Of a DNA stretch of 64,000 nt, positions 47,501 through 60,200 are shown piece by piece. The DNA is from Certhia americana (lineage: Eukaryota > Chordata > Aves > Passeriformes > Certhiidae): positions 58,707,195-58,771,194 of the forward strand of contig CM031859.1 in the NCBI GenBank assembly GCA_018697195.1. Reading direction: 5' to 3'. Position numbers and translations under genes: made by a program. How positions within the stretch are numbered: the stretch's first letter is position 1; every line of letters starts with the position of its first letter. The notes under the pieces are model-generated. The model did no database searches. It saw only the letters and a program-made list of their open reading frames with translations, and was not told the origin of the DNA.

Positions 47501-50250
47501 ACAGGACTGGAATGTTAAAATAAAAGGTTATAAGCTATTTAGAGAGAATTGAATGGATAGAAGGGGAAGGAAAGTGGTACTCTATATCAAGAGTGATATT
47601 ACGTATTTCTGAGTAGCTGAGTTCTTGAAAGTAAATGATACTAAATGCTTGTGAGTTACTGTCCTGGCAGAGAAGGCAGGAGATGTGTGTACTAACCCAT
47701 TCCTGCTGGGTACCATTGAAATGAAGTAAAGGCAAGATGACCAGACCCTCAAGAATGTTACTTGCACTGGGGAGAGAAGGGGGATTCGGGACTGAACATC
47801 ACCTGCTGCAAGCATTGAAACCCTTAGGAATTTCCATTAAAAACTGTGCGTACAAATGCAGGCAGCAATTTGTCTGGAAAAATACTGTATTTATATTCAC
47901 TGAGGAATTCAACAGCAGATGAAGAAGAACTAGTCAGAAGTAAATCAGCGTTTTTTTTAGTTGAAAGGACCATAGCTTGATTTAATTAAGTTGTATGCAG
48001 GAAGAATTGAGCTCAAATAAGCAATGATATAAAATCCATGAGCATGGATGCGTATCAATTGATAGATATGTTGTGTACATACACAAACACGTCTGTTGCT
48101 TTCAGAGGGAGGAGAGCACAAAAGATGGGAATGGTCATGAGCTGAATCAGTTGGAAGGATTTTTTTTTTCTCTGTAGATGATGCTTGGAATAGCTTAAAG
48201 GTTTTTTTACTAAACAAATAATTGAAGAAAAAGTTAATGCTGTTCTGCTGTTCTTCGTTCCAGCATCTGTCAGAATTTTAGAACTAGAAGCTTCACTTCT
48301 TGAAGCAATTTCTTGTTTTGTTTATAAAGAATATTTTGAATGTGGATCAAGTTTATTTTTAAGTGGTTTCTTTAGCTAATGAAGACCTGTTTTAAAAGGA
48401 GTAAAATTCCTTCATCTATAAATGAGCACTAATTATGAATTTAAAAAAATGATCTGGTAAGAAAGAAATCCTCTGTTTGCCATTTTTATAATGTAATAAG
48501 CATGTTAAACTTAAGGACTGAATAAATATTTGTTTAAGCACCTAATTGCTTAAATAAGTGCATGAGGACATTAAATACATTTTTCTGGTTAGCAAAAAAG
48601 ACTTGCCAAGCATAGTGTGAAAGCTAGAGCTAATAATAAACTGAAACAGAATAGTTACCAATCAGTGAGACTAAACTTTCCTTTAAAATAATAAAAAAAA
48701 AAAAAATAATGCAACACAAGATGAAAATACATTACTCACACCACATTTTCCTGTTGCCAATTTAAATGAAGATAAGACCAGACTTATAGAGAATACTTTT
48801 ATTTGAATAAATCCATTGTGATCTATGAACTAAAATGCAGTTCTCACTTACAGGATATCGCTTTCTTCTGGAAACCCAGTGACAGAGAAAGCTTTGAAGG
48901 TCATGATAGATAATCAGTTGAGTGCAAGTTCCTTGTGCTGTCCTGCAGTTTAAAAGCATTAATATGATATTTGGCTGGGCAAAAGAAAGTGATACTGGCT
49001 AACTGAATCTGGGTTTTGGTCCCTCAAAATGGCTAGTAGAGATGGTGCTCAGATACAGAGTTAGGATGGCTATAATGAACTGGAGAGTGTGGTTTGATAG
49101 AAAAATTCCAAAGAACTGAATAACCTCTTAGATTAAAAGGAAGTGATTCAGGTCTCTTGGCTTGAATCTGTGTATAACCAAATACATAGAACAGAAGCTT
49201 TAAAGAATCTTTCAGTCCAGCACAGAGGTATAATGGGCTATACTTTCACAGACAAGGAAGGCCATTGGCTGCAGAACTGTGGCCATGTGCAGATGTTGTG
49301 TAAGGCTTGCTATGCCCTTCAGGTATTTCAAACAATCAAAATAACCCCAAGAGATCTGAAAATTGACATGGTCTTTAAAGTATTGAGTGACACGAATGTG
49401 AAATCACTTTCCTTCTGGCATATTGCAATCAGAGCATTTGTTTTTCTTTCTGTCATGAATCACATGTTCCTGCAGTATGGTCAGTTTATTAAAGCTGCAC
49501 CACATTGTTGTGCCTTCAGAAACCAGAAACTTTAATTACAAAACACCCGATGTGCTCTGGTTCCTAATTTTGTAAAAGTGAGTGCTTTTTGTGGAGGTGG
49601 GTTCTCTGGGCCCAAGATGTTTGCCATCAGGCAAGTAACTTAAAATGAATGCAGAAGGTGTGAAAGCACCTTCTGGAGATGGAAGGTATTCTTGCTTCTT
49701 CTTAAATACCACATGAAAAGTGTAAGAGTTCAGAAGACACAGAAATGGTATTTTGTGCCTCACTGGAATCATGGGTAGAATTGCACCAGCATTGTGCAGA
49801 AAAGAAACCTTATTTTGAGGTTTCAGCAAGCTGGCAGGCCAGCCTGTGGGCTGCCATGGTCTCCACAGCAGGGACAAGCTTGGCTGTGAGAAACTCTGAC
49901 CCACCATAGCTGACAGAGAGGACTTCTGAACAGGACACTCATTGAATGGGACACACAAAAGTTTATCTCCTGAATTTGATTTTGTCCAGCTCTGTAAAGC
50001 CTGTTTAAACAGTGGAGGTCTTTTTTCTTTGAGCTGTTTATATCCCACTGAAGCTTACTGAGATTTTCTTCAAGGAAGGGAGGTTAGGAGTGGATTTAGC
50101 ATGAGACACTTTGGAGAATGATTTTTGCATTTTTTTATGTTGGTTAGCCATCATTTCGATTCTCAGGCTTGTGAAATCAAAAATGTGCAAATAAAGCAAA
50201 GATTACCTTGCTAGTTTCCTTGTGAAAATGTGTGCAAATGTACCCACACT
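41523..50250. other. Intron 2 segment with no gene recognised
   Basis: AT-rich intronic DNA with homopolymers at about 44171-44187, 45713-45727, 46541-46585 and 48690-48705. A 16-base tandem duplication lies at 46940-46971. No exon, RNA gene or clear transposon was found. The open frames at 49143-49535 (+) and 49536-50048 (-) were examined and show no family resemblance. Confidence 0.55.
46940..46971. repeat. Two tandem 16-base units
   Basis: The unit AGTAAGGTAGGGTTTT occurs twice head to tail without a mismatch. A small recent duplication. Confidence 0.95.
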
Positions 50251-50269
50251 AAGCACACTGCTGTGTAGC

Positions 50270-50720
50270 TGTTCTTTTCTGCCTTGGCATGCTTTGGGAG
50301 TAAGGGTCTTAATGCCAATTAATTAACACTTTACTTCCCAAAACTGATCACAAGGAAGCAAATTTAACAAATTCATGAAACTGTACAGTATATTAAACTG
50401 AGGCTTAATCATATCAATTTAGTCTGGCTCTATTAATAGAAAGAAATGGCTTTATATTTTTTACTACCTGGAAGCCATTTTACAATACACTCAAGTTACT
50501 TTTCAACCTCTCATTCTTCTAGACAATGAACAGTTATTACTGATTTTTATGTAAAATATGAATTTTACTTTAGCTATTTTGGAGAATAAATTAAACATAA
50601 GACATTATTTATTAGAATTTTACGTGTAAGTTTTGCATTTAATAGTTCTGTTTTCTTTCAGATTTTTGTAAACCTAATAAAAATGTAACTGTAGTTATAT
50701 ATTTATGATAATTTCAGTTG
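50270..50720. promoter_or_regulatory. Candidate conserved non-coding element
   Basis: A complex AT-rich block with a palindromic homeodomain-type CCAATTAATTAAC at about 50319 and several further TAAT/ATTA words. It contains no repeat or coding identity. The call is from composition and motif density only. Confidence 0.25.
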
Positions 50721-52138
50721 TATGTGCTTTCGGAACGCATGTACACTACATACTAATGAGCAAATGAGGTAACACTTTAGAACTGGAATATAGAAAGAAT
50801 CCTAGTAATTAGGATGCTTCACTGCAAATTTTGACTCTGCTGCTGAACTGCTATGCTAATTTATTATAAAATGCATAATATGTGCAAATAAATGATAAAA
50901 TACCTCGCCCAGTGCTGCGTATTAGTAGTGCTTTATCCAAATAATGTTTATTGAGCAGAAATGGTGTTCTTGCAAAACATGGGAGTGAAATCTGTGTTTT
51001 CAGTGTGCTGGAGTTCTAGCTTGTTTTGAATAAATCTGCTCTTGCACATCAGTGGAAACACTTGTGCTGTAGATGCAGCAAATGATTGCTTTTATCTCAG
51101 CACTTAATTCGATCTTGCTTTCCCCCCTTAATACAGTCTTGTCTTGAAACCTTTTCTGTCTCAGTTTTGTGAAATGTGCCATATTTCCGTCATGAGAAAC
51201 TGCTACCCTCTGGCACTGGGGCTCTAGATTTGTTCTCAAGAGTAGTGGGGCTTGCTGTGTTGTTTGCCAGCTTAGGCTGAATTGGGTTACATTATAGGAG
51301 AAGGTCTGGAGATTAGATGGGGAAGACCTTTCAAAATGAGCATGTGTAGGGGAAGCAGAAACTGGTAGAGATGTACTCATGGGGACAACATGGCCAATGC
51401 AGAGTCAAGTAGGCGTCTGCAGGAGTGTAGGACAGTGGGGTACAAAGCTGGTGTGACTGCACCGAGGGGAATGTTGCAGTGACTGATCTCAACTGATAAG
51501 AGCACACTTAGGATATGTAGCTATGCAGGCAGGGGAAACTCTAAATTTTAGTTGCTGTTGCTCTGCATGAAGCATCAATAATAATTAACATCAGGACTAC
51601 TGAGGTAAGAGTGCTCAATGATTTATTCAGGCACCATTATGTTTTCTTCTGTGGTTTACTGATGTAGGATGTTACTGGATCCCTGAAGGATCAGTATACT
51701 GCAATGGGCTGTGTGTGTATACATGTAGCTTGTTAAAATAGTATGTGCAAAAGCAGTTTCAGAAGGTTTATCTAAGTGGGCAAACTGGTGTGGTTTTTCC
51801 TTAAAACAACATAAAATTTGTAACAGTTTCCGTTTACTTGTCAGGTGTTGGTTGTCACTTTTTAGAATGAAACAAAAAAGAAAGGATGACCACCAGAAAA
51901 ACATCTTGGCCTAATGTATCACTGAGGAGAACTGGGAAAGGTCTGTGTGGGCATTCCCTGCCACCAGCCATACTGGTGAACAGTAGATGCTTGAAAACAG
52001 TTCACTGTGTGTTTCTGTCCTTTCTCTTCCATCTAGTCCCACTGTTGTTAAATTCTGTCTTGGTTGTACTGTACACATGCACGTATACATAAATATATTA
52101 TATCTACACAAATATATACATAAATATAGAATGTATTT

Positions 52139-52187
52139 TTTATATATATATATATATACATACACACACACACACACACACATATAT
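52139..52187. repeat. (TA)n-(CA)n compound microsatellite
   Basis: About nine TA units pass into about twelve CA units, then TATAT. Flanking sequence from 52080 is also TA-rich. Short chance frames cross it. Confidence 0.95.
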
Positions 52188-53375
52188 GGTGGTATGTAGC
52201 TCTCCATATCCAGAAACATCCTGATAGCCTGGATTCCTGGGCAGTAGTAGGCACCACTCTTAGTCATGGCACTGGCTGTTCTTGGCTCTGTCACCCATAG
52301 TGAAGCTTTAAATCTGGGATTTACTATGACAATTAAGCATGTATAGATCACAAATTCCCCTCTGCCATGACCCCAGTTATTGATTTATTTGACTGGACAG
52401 TTGGAAGACTATTTAGAATTATCTGTGGAGCAAGCAGCATTTTGAAACCAGTCTTTATTAACATTAAAATGATTTATTTCTCCTTATCTTTAAAATAACT
52501 TGAAGTTTGAGTCTGACGTTGCATAAATCTCTAGGTAGTGGTGGGTGTTTGAACAAATTTTATGCAGTCTGCTTATTCACTTAAAATTTTCACAAGTATT
52601 CAAAAGCTGCTTCATTTGAAAGTACAGAGTTTTCACAGCTTACTGGGCTGCAGATTTAATACCAATGAACCTTGAAAGCTTTTGCCAGGACAAGTGCATG
52701 CATCTTTGTATTGCTCCACAAGCTGGTGGTTTAGCTGAAATATAAATCGTAAATGTCAGATCTGAAGAAGGGCTTGTGTGACTGTAAATTTGTGTGTGCA
52801 GTGGTGGGTTTTTTTCCCTCCAATTATGTTGGTTAGCCTGGTAAGATGCTCTCTCCCCCTCCACAGGCTTCACTTTATTTATTCCATGTATAGTGTTATT
52901 TGTTTATTTATGTATTTATTTTTAAGTATCGTTTGCATTCCGGTCTAAATGTGCTTGAAAATTACCATCTGCTCTCCTGCTATTTAGATAGGGCATGCTA
53001 CAACTGAGGTGAAGAGCTGTCACATCAAATATTTTCATTCTAGCTTTCGCACCTTTGATATCAAGTTACATAATTGCAGTGCAGGACCATTTCCAGGGAT
53101 TCCTTATTTTCTTTTTAACCCTACCATTCCTCCTCCCAATTTTTACTGGATATTGCTGCTTTTTGAGAGTGTTTCCAGTGCAGATGCACATTTGTGGGTG
53201 CTAGGAGAGGAGGGTTCAGCCCCTCAAGAAGGGCTTCTCCTTTTGATAAAATGTTAAAATTAGTGGAATAAGCAGGAATATAAGCATAGAATTCACCTCT
53301 TTATGGTGCAAAATGTTTATGTTCAGATAGAACAGGTAGTAGTAGAGTGATTCTGGGCTTGGTTGGGTTTTTTTT

Positions 53376-53417
53376 CCCCTTTTCCTTTGGTTGTTTCCCC
53401 TTTTCGTTCGGTTGTTT
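53376..53417. repeat. Near-tandem pair of 21-base pyrimidine-rich units
   Basis: CCCCTTTTCCTTTGGTTGTTT is followed at once by a copy differing at two positions. It is a local duplication in a pyrimidine-rich stretch. Confidence 0.9.
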
Positions 53418-56400
53418 CTTTTCTATTTTCCACATTTCTTGTCTTTTCTCAAACAAAGTAAAATATAAATGGGTCAGTGACATACACAGAATGTATTTCC
53501 CATTATATTGAGGTTTAATCTACCTGTGTTTTAGTGGATTTTTGTTTGATTCTATTTTTCTTTAGTTTTTGTGTTTATTTTTGTGTTGTTGGGTTTGGTT
53601 GGCCTTTTATGTTCAAGGAGTATGGGAGTTGGAAACTGCTTTCAAAAATTAGACCATTATAAAAATGAACATATCATCTGTATTCGTGCTGACAGTCACT
53701 TTGGGTTGAATGGGAATAAACTGACAGAAGATGGTGTTTGGAAATGAAACATGACGGGAAAGCAGTTAGCACAAACTGCTCAATAATTTCTCATAGTCAG
53801 AAAAAGAGCGCCATTATGGAGCAGGGGTTGTGCCAGTAAAATAGCTGTAAGATAAATTAATGGTTTTGCAGTACCAGGCAGTAAATTTGGTGTATGTCAT
53901 CTGCCTCCTCCCCAGTGCTTAATACAGTAATGGGGTGGGTACTGTAACAGGCACCAAATTCCAAGTGTCTGAATCTTCTGTGAGGTAGAGTTTATTACCC
54001 AGCATGTTTTGACCCACTGGGACCCTGGTGGGATATCCTGCGTGAGACTCCCTTATCCTCTCTGTGATGCGGCAGCTAGTTTCTCTTAATGTTTCCCAAT
54101 CCATCTTCTTCACTTTTCTAGACACTAACAGCAGTCTTCTTTAAAAGGTTTGCGCTTTTTTTTGCTTCTGCTGCTGAAGCAGTGGATGCAATAAATACAA
54201 TTAGTTACTTATATGTGGTGGTTTGTGTGTTCTTTTGATGTACATTGGAGGGATCTTTGCTTTTTCTGACATCTGGCTGCGTCTTTTCTAGCACTGGTGG
54301 ACACTGGAGATTTCGGTGGCAATATGGTACTGCCAGAGCCTCTTGTGCTTATGTGATGTGGTCATCTCTCTGCTCCAACCTTAATGCAGCACTTGAGTTA
54401 CCTGAGCTTTAATAGTGGGATGGATGAACCAGGCTGTGGGACATGGCTGAGGTCATAAAGCTCAGCCAAACTATGGGGATATCAAGGGAATAAAACATTG
54501 CCCTGAATCCACCTGCCTTTTATTTTCCTAATTTAACCCGTAAAACCATGCAGGAGAGATGCTTCATCTGAAGTTGGGATGTAATGTCATAACCAGGGTG
54601 TGTGGTATCAACCCCTGGTGTGGTAGCTGTGACTTCAGGCCTGAAAAGGATGCTCCTGTCTCAAATGGCATCATTCTTTCTGCAGGCATGCATGTGTGTG
54701 CCATGTGCAAGCTTTCTCTTACAGCAGTAGATAAGACATTCTCCCTCTCTGTAAAAAGCTGATCCAGAGTGCAGGATTGCAGGTGCAGTTGTAAACTCAG
54801 AGAGGAGAAACAAACATTTGTCCTGGATTGATCCTGTTGTCTGAGCTACGCTGGAGGGTTTTGTTCCTATTTGCCAGTGCCACTTCATTATTTGAGCTTG
54901 GGTTTCATTTCTTCTGTTGGTCAGCTGAAGCATTTTGAGGATAGTAGAAACCTAGTAACATACTGTTTTGCTCTGAGGTTATTCAGTACCATACAGAGTT
55001 GCGTAGAGGGCATTGCCAAAATTCACCCCAGAAACAGTTGTATATTCGTACAGTATCTCCTTGAGTTTGTTCTTCCACAGGAAACCAAAAGTACTCAGCT
55101 TCATTCAATTGATTAATTCCCTTGCCTCTTTTTCTGCAAGAAGAGTAGAGCACAGGAAAAAACACATGTCCAGTCACTAAAAGCTGGAAACCACACAGCA
55201 GAGCTAGGTTTATATTTTCTTAAAACTTACCTACCTCCTCTTAGCAAGGACTCATGTACTTCAGGTAATTGAATGGGCTGCAGGGTACATCGGGAATTGT
55301 AGTTTTGCAGTGATTTGTGCTCTGAAGATTAATAATCTTACAACCCTCAAAGGGAGATAAAGAGGAGATGTTCTCAGACAAATTGTTATCATGTATTTCA
55401 GAAATGTGCTTTGAGCACCGAGCATATCTTCAATTCATCCCTTCAGTTTTTACCTTGATACCCTTAGTAATGGCAATATTTTACACATCTAGGCTTGTCT
55501 TTCTCACTTTATCCCTCCTTGGTTTTATGCAACTTTTTTGGGTTTGTTCTGAAGATGTTTAATTTATAAGGCAGTTGTGTTTTTCAGAAAACTGTTCCTG
55601 AAATACTAAACTAGAGGAAAAAATATGTAAAATGTCATTGTTTTTGTAACCATATAGACATGCACTGTGCAGATTGAACAAATAAGATATTAGCCTTTTA
55701 TGTTTGAAGAGTCCTGGCAATGTCCTAATAACAGTGTTTTAAAAGTAATTTATGTAATCTCTAACTTTTAAATAATTGTTGGCTTTTCTCTGCAAGTGTT
55801 TTCAGTAGCTTTTGTTATAAATTTGTTGAGTTTCTTAAATACTGGTTTTGGTTTATCCACTGAAGTAAGTTGTTACTCAAGAGCTTAAGTAGGTTGAGCA
55901 CCCAAATCCAGTTAGTAGTAAGAAGGTGACCATCCTTCTTCTTCACCCATTACTTCTCTGCATGTACACCAGAGAGCTGCAGAGGTTTTCATGGCTCACT
56001 GAAGAACTACAAATGCTTTATCATTTCTATGCTTTTAACACATACTTAAAAATGGCTAAGAATACATACAAGTATTTAAAAAAATGTATCTTCAGGCTGG
56101 TTGGCTGAACCAAAAACTTTTGCTGCCTTATTTATTTTTCCTAACACCTTTCGCATCCCTCAAGGCATGTTATGACTTTGAAAATGGGATTATATATGTG
56201 CATTGACTACCCAAGTGCTTAAAAAACTACAGTATGCTAGACACGTTATAACGTATTTGGAAGAAAGGAATTGGGAAAAAATACTTAGCGAACTAAATTG
56301 ATAGGAAATGATAAACAGGCAAAATGTAATTCCATATAGGGAGAGTTTGTTCCAAAGAGTTGAGAGTAGGTGGTGGGCATCATTGCTCTGCCATGGATTT

Positions 56401-56989
56401 GAACTAAAGGTATAATATGCAGTCTCTACTGAGGTAATAATATCTGTCAGCTTCAGTGATATATTTTATGCCTCATTTTCAGATGAAGGACTAATTACTA
56501 AAAAAATTCAGTAAGGATTTCTGTGTTAAGTATAGATGTATATGTATGTATTTAATGTCTTGGATGTTGGAGTGATTTTTTTATGCTTCTGAGATTCTCT
56601 TATGCTTTTTCTCCATTGCGAGATGCAAAATACAGTGTGCATCAATCACACTGCTGTTATATGGCGCTTAGCTGGTGTTACAAATCTGAGTCAGACTTGG
56701 GCAACTGTGGGAAACAGTTTCCTTAATTTTGGATGACTTTCTGTTCCTTGCAGCACATTAATTCCAGGTGGATCTCCTGCTTTCCCTTGTGTCAGTCCAG
56801 TGCATTCCTAATTTTCATGAAGCTTAGCAGTGTTTTGCTGAGTGGTTGGGAAGGAGGGGAGAAGGCTTAGTTTTCTGCAGCTTCAGTACACTAAAACATC
56901 TTGGCTTATGGATAGGCTGGTGCCAAAGCCATGCAAAAAGAGAGTAGGGAGGATGGAGAGGATGTCAATCTCTGGCACTTGGCAGTTAG

Positions 56990-57200
56990 ATCAACTTGCT
57001 TTCTTGCATTGCCACAGTCAAAATAACGATACGTCTTAAAAATAAGGCGTAATTGGCTAATTAAGGTTCATGTCATTGAACGAGGCACCTTGATGGCTGC
57101 AACTGGGTCTGCCAAAACTGTGTGGCAGTGCTTTGTGCTCTTCTGCCCAACAGTCCCATTCTGGACCTAATAAATGTTTAAAAGGAATTGATAAGTTTCC
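56990..57200. promoter_or_regulatory. Candidate conserved non-coding element
   Basis: The block contains GGCGTAATTGGCTAATTAAGG near 57044, with paired homeodomain-type sites. It then continues with complex non-repetitive sequence and no coding potential. The enhancer reading is inference. Confidence 0.3.
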
Positions 57201-60200
57201 ATTATTTTCTCTTAGTTTTACAGAACAGTTTTATCAAGATGCTTTGTCTGACTTCTCACACCAGATTTATTCAGAAGGATGATAGAAAAGCATTTTTTAG
57301 GTTGGCAGTCCTAATGGGCTAGTAAATTTTCTTGTTGTTGTTTTTTGGTGTTTTTAAAGAAAATGTGCTGTCAGTGCACTCTTACCTTATGAACTTGGTC
57401 TCTGTGCCAGACAGCCACTCACCAAAATGCTGTCTGTTCCATTAGCTGTTTGAAATGGTTCTTGTTCTCCTTAGTTCTGGTAGAGAAGTACCTGTACCAC
57501 ACTGGTAGCAAAGGTGAACAGCAAGACTAAAAGACTCTGATAGTTGGTCCTCTTGCTGCTGTCTTTTAGATGTGTAGTTGCTTTTCTACATGGAAAAGAA
57601 AAATTGCAGAAGTCACTCTAATGACACGGATCTGCTACCAGCATATGATTGCTCCTCTGTGTATAACAGCAATAGGCAAACACAGAATCTTTTAATTAAA
57701 TTCATGTATCTATTAATTTTCTCGTAATATGTTACATACACTGGAATCTAAGTTCCTTTAAGACTGTTGGAAAGCTTACTTCTTTCTTCACATTTCCTAA
57801 ATAATCTTAACAATCTAAACATCGGGCAGACTGTTATTTGACATGAATTTGTTGTCATATTCCAGATCTGTCTTGGATTTTGGCAGAATTTGTTTCATAA
57901 AATCTCCTCCTTCTTATTTCTTTTACTTTTTAAATGGCACCACGTCAAATGTTGTCCAAAATCTGACTCACTGCTGAAATAAGTCTTAAAAAAAGACAGA
58001 TGGAGAAAGCAAATGTTGTTAAAAATTTTGTCTGAAGTACTGTAGCTGTGCTAATAGTCACTTTTAAATCATAATTGCTGTACAGAGTTTGATTGGTTTT
58101 ACATTTATTTTTTGTTCTTCGTGGTTTCTTACTTGTACAATGCTATTGTTTTGGCTATACTAAAACCATTATGCTCTCATGCAGTTTCACAGTTGAGAAA
58201 TATAAAGGGAGGTTCTGTCTGCAGGAGAATAGACTAAATTTCTTTTTCAGAGATATTCTCTGCTAGAATTATTCCCTTTTTTATTCACTTTTTTCAAACT
58301 GTAAACCTATAAAATTGTTTACTGAAATTTGTGGATATCTGTAAAGAGATACCAAAATTCTTAAATACAGAATCTCATAGATATACACAGCATAGTTTCT
58401 ATTAAATTCACAATACTGTGGGGAAAAATATGATTGAGTTTCTATGTGTGTGTGTGTGTATGAAACTGGTAAGGCTTTTGTTCTTGCAATTTGTTTATTA
58501 GTTTCTCCAAATCTGTACATAGCTGTCTTCTATTGATTTTTAAAGGAAAGACAGAAGAATTTTTCTTTTAACTGCTCAGATAGTGTTTTCAATCAGGGAT
58601 ATTTCTCAACTGTGATGTCCTTTTCAATTATAAAATAGTATTTGCTTTTTACAGTTGAGTATTAAATAAATTTTAAAATAGGATCAGCATGACTGAAATA
58701 AGATCTTTTTGTCAAGATTAATGTGTGTGCATACAGAAATACTACATTTCTGAGTATGGCAAATAATACGTCAATTCTGAGCCACAAAATAAGAATGCAG
58801 ATGGATCCTTGCAGTGCATGTATTTTATTGCTACTTTGCCAGTGATTTTTCTTTCATGCAGATTGACGTAGAGACAAATATGTACTTTCCTTTAGATATT
58901 AAACCCACTATCTCACCTGTGAGGGATTGTAAAATTATATCCCTTTAAAAGAGAATACATCAATCTACAAAAATTGCATCTTGAAGACAAGGTCTTCCTT
59001 ATTTCTCTATTTGTAGGTGTATTCAGAAAGAAAGAGAAAGCTACAGGATTTAAGTCAATCTGAAGGTTACATCAAATACTGGGAGTCCTCTAATTTTGCT
59101 TTTAAGTTATGTAGTATATTGACATTTTTTCACACTCTTTCAGCATAAAGAGGCATTTGTTTTGTGACTATCTGTTCAGCAAGTTTTTTTAAGGACCTGC
59201 ATTAAAGGATCTTACCACAAATTTGAAAGGATGTAGAAGTTTCTATGGCACCATAAACAGTATAACAAATAATTTGTTGTAGAAGCAGCTTCTAAAATTG
59301 GGTCTTTGGGTAGGGGAGAAATGTTTAATCTGCGGATATAGCTGGTAGTTCTTAATGGTAATTAGTAGCTATTGAAGTAAGAGTTTAGGTAGAACATTAA
59401 TTAAAGTAATCCCATCCAAGCCTTGCAATAATAGGCACTGACTGCCATCTATCCATGTGGGGTTTTTAATAAGGTTTATCAAACCATCATTAGCTTTCTG
59501 CCTAGCCTGTATTTTCAGTGCTGTTCTACATCTTAATACCTGAATCCTTCCTTCTTCTGGGTGATTGCCTAAGACTTACCTATCTTCCTGTGGGACTCCA
59601 GTGTTTGTCTCATTGGCTCTGAAAGCCGAAATACAGTGCATTTTTCTGTGTATACCCTAATTCTAGAAACAGATTTACAACTGAAAGAAAAAAAAAATGT
59701 TTGAAGGATAGGCACGATTGCCTTGTTAATGTACTTCCTCTGTCCATCCCATCTCCCATCATTGTCTCTTTGTCACGCTGTTAAGTACTGCTTGGTCATC
59801 AGCTGAAAAACCACTGAAGGTGGAATGAATTTAGGCATTACTTTTTTTGTGTCTTCTTTCATTTAGATGAAAGATGAGGACAGCTGTTCTTTCTTACAGC
59901 TGCTCATAGTGGTGGTGGAACTCTTACCATTTCCATCCATTAGACAACTTGGGTCAGTGGGTAGAATGGGTGCGAACAGTTGGATACTGTCCTTAAAAAT
60001 TAAAGTCTCCTGTTTCTCCTGTTTGAAGTTTGCATCGGTAAATGTTCAATGAGCCATATTTATTTACTGTAGTCTTCTTTGGTTGGGAGTTCAGATGATA
60101 TTCATGCAAGGGCTTTGCTGCATCTGGGTGGGAGAAGGCAAAAACTTGTGAGACTTCATTCCCCTTGGAGCTTGGGACTTGACTGAAATCTCATCCTTGA

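Larger units (their letters stand above)
50721..56980. other. Intron 2 segment with no gene recognised
   Basis: AT-rich intronic DNA. It holds the TA/CA microsatellite near 52140 and a 21-base near-tandem duplication at 53376-53417. No exon or RNA gene was recognised. Confidence 0.55.
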
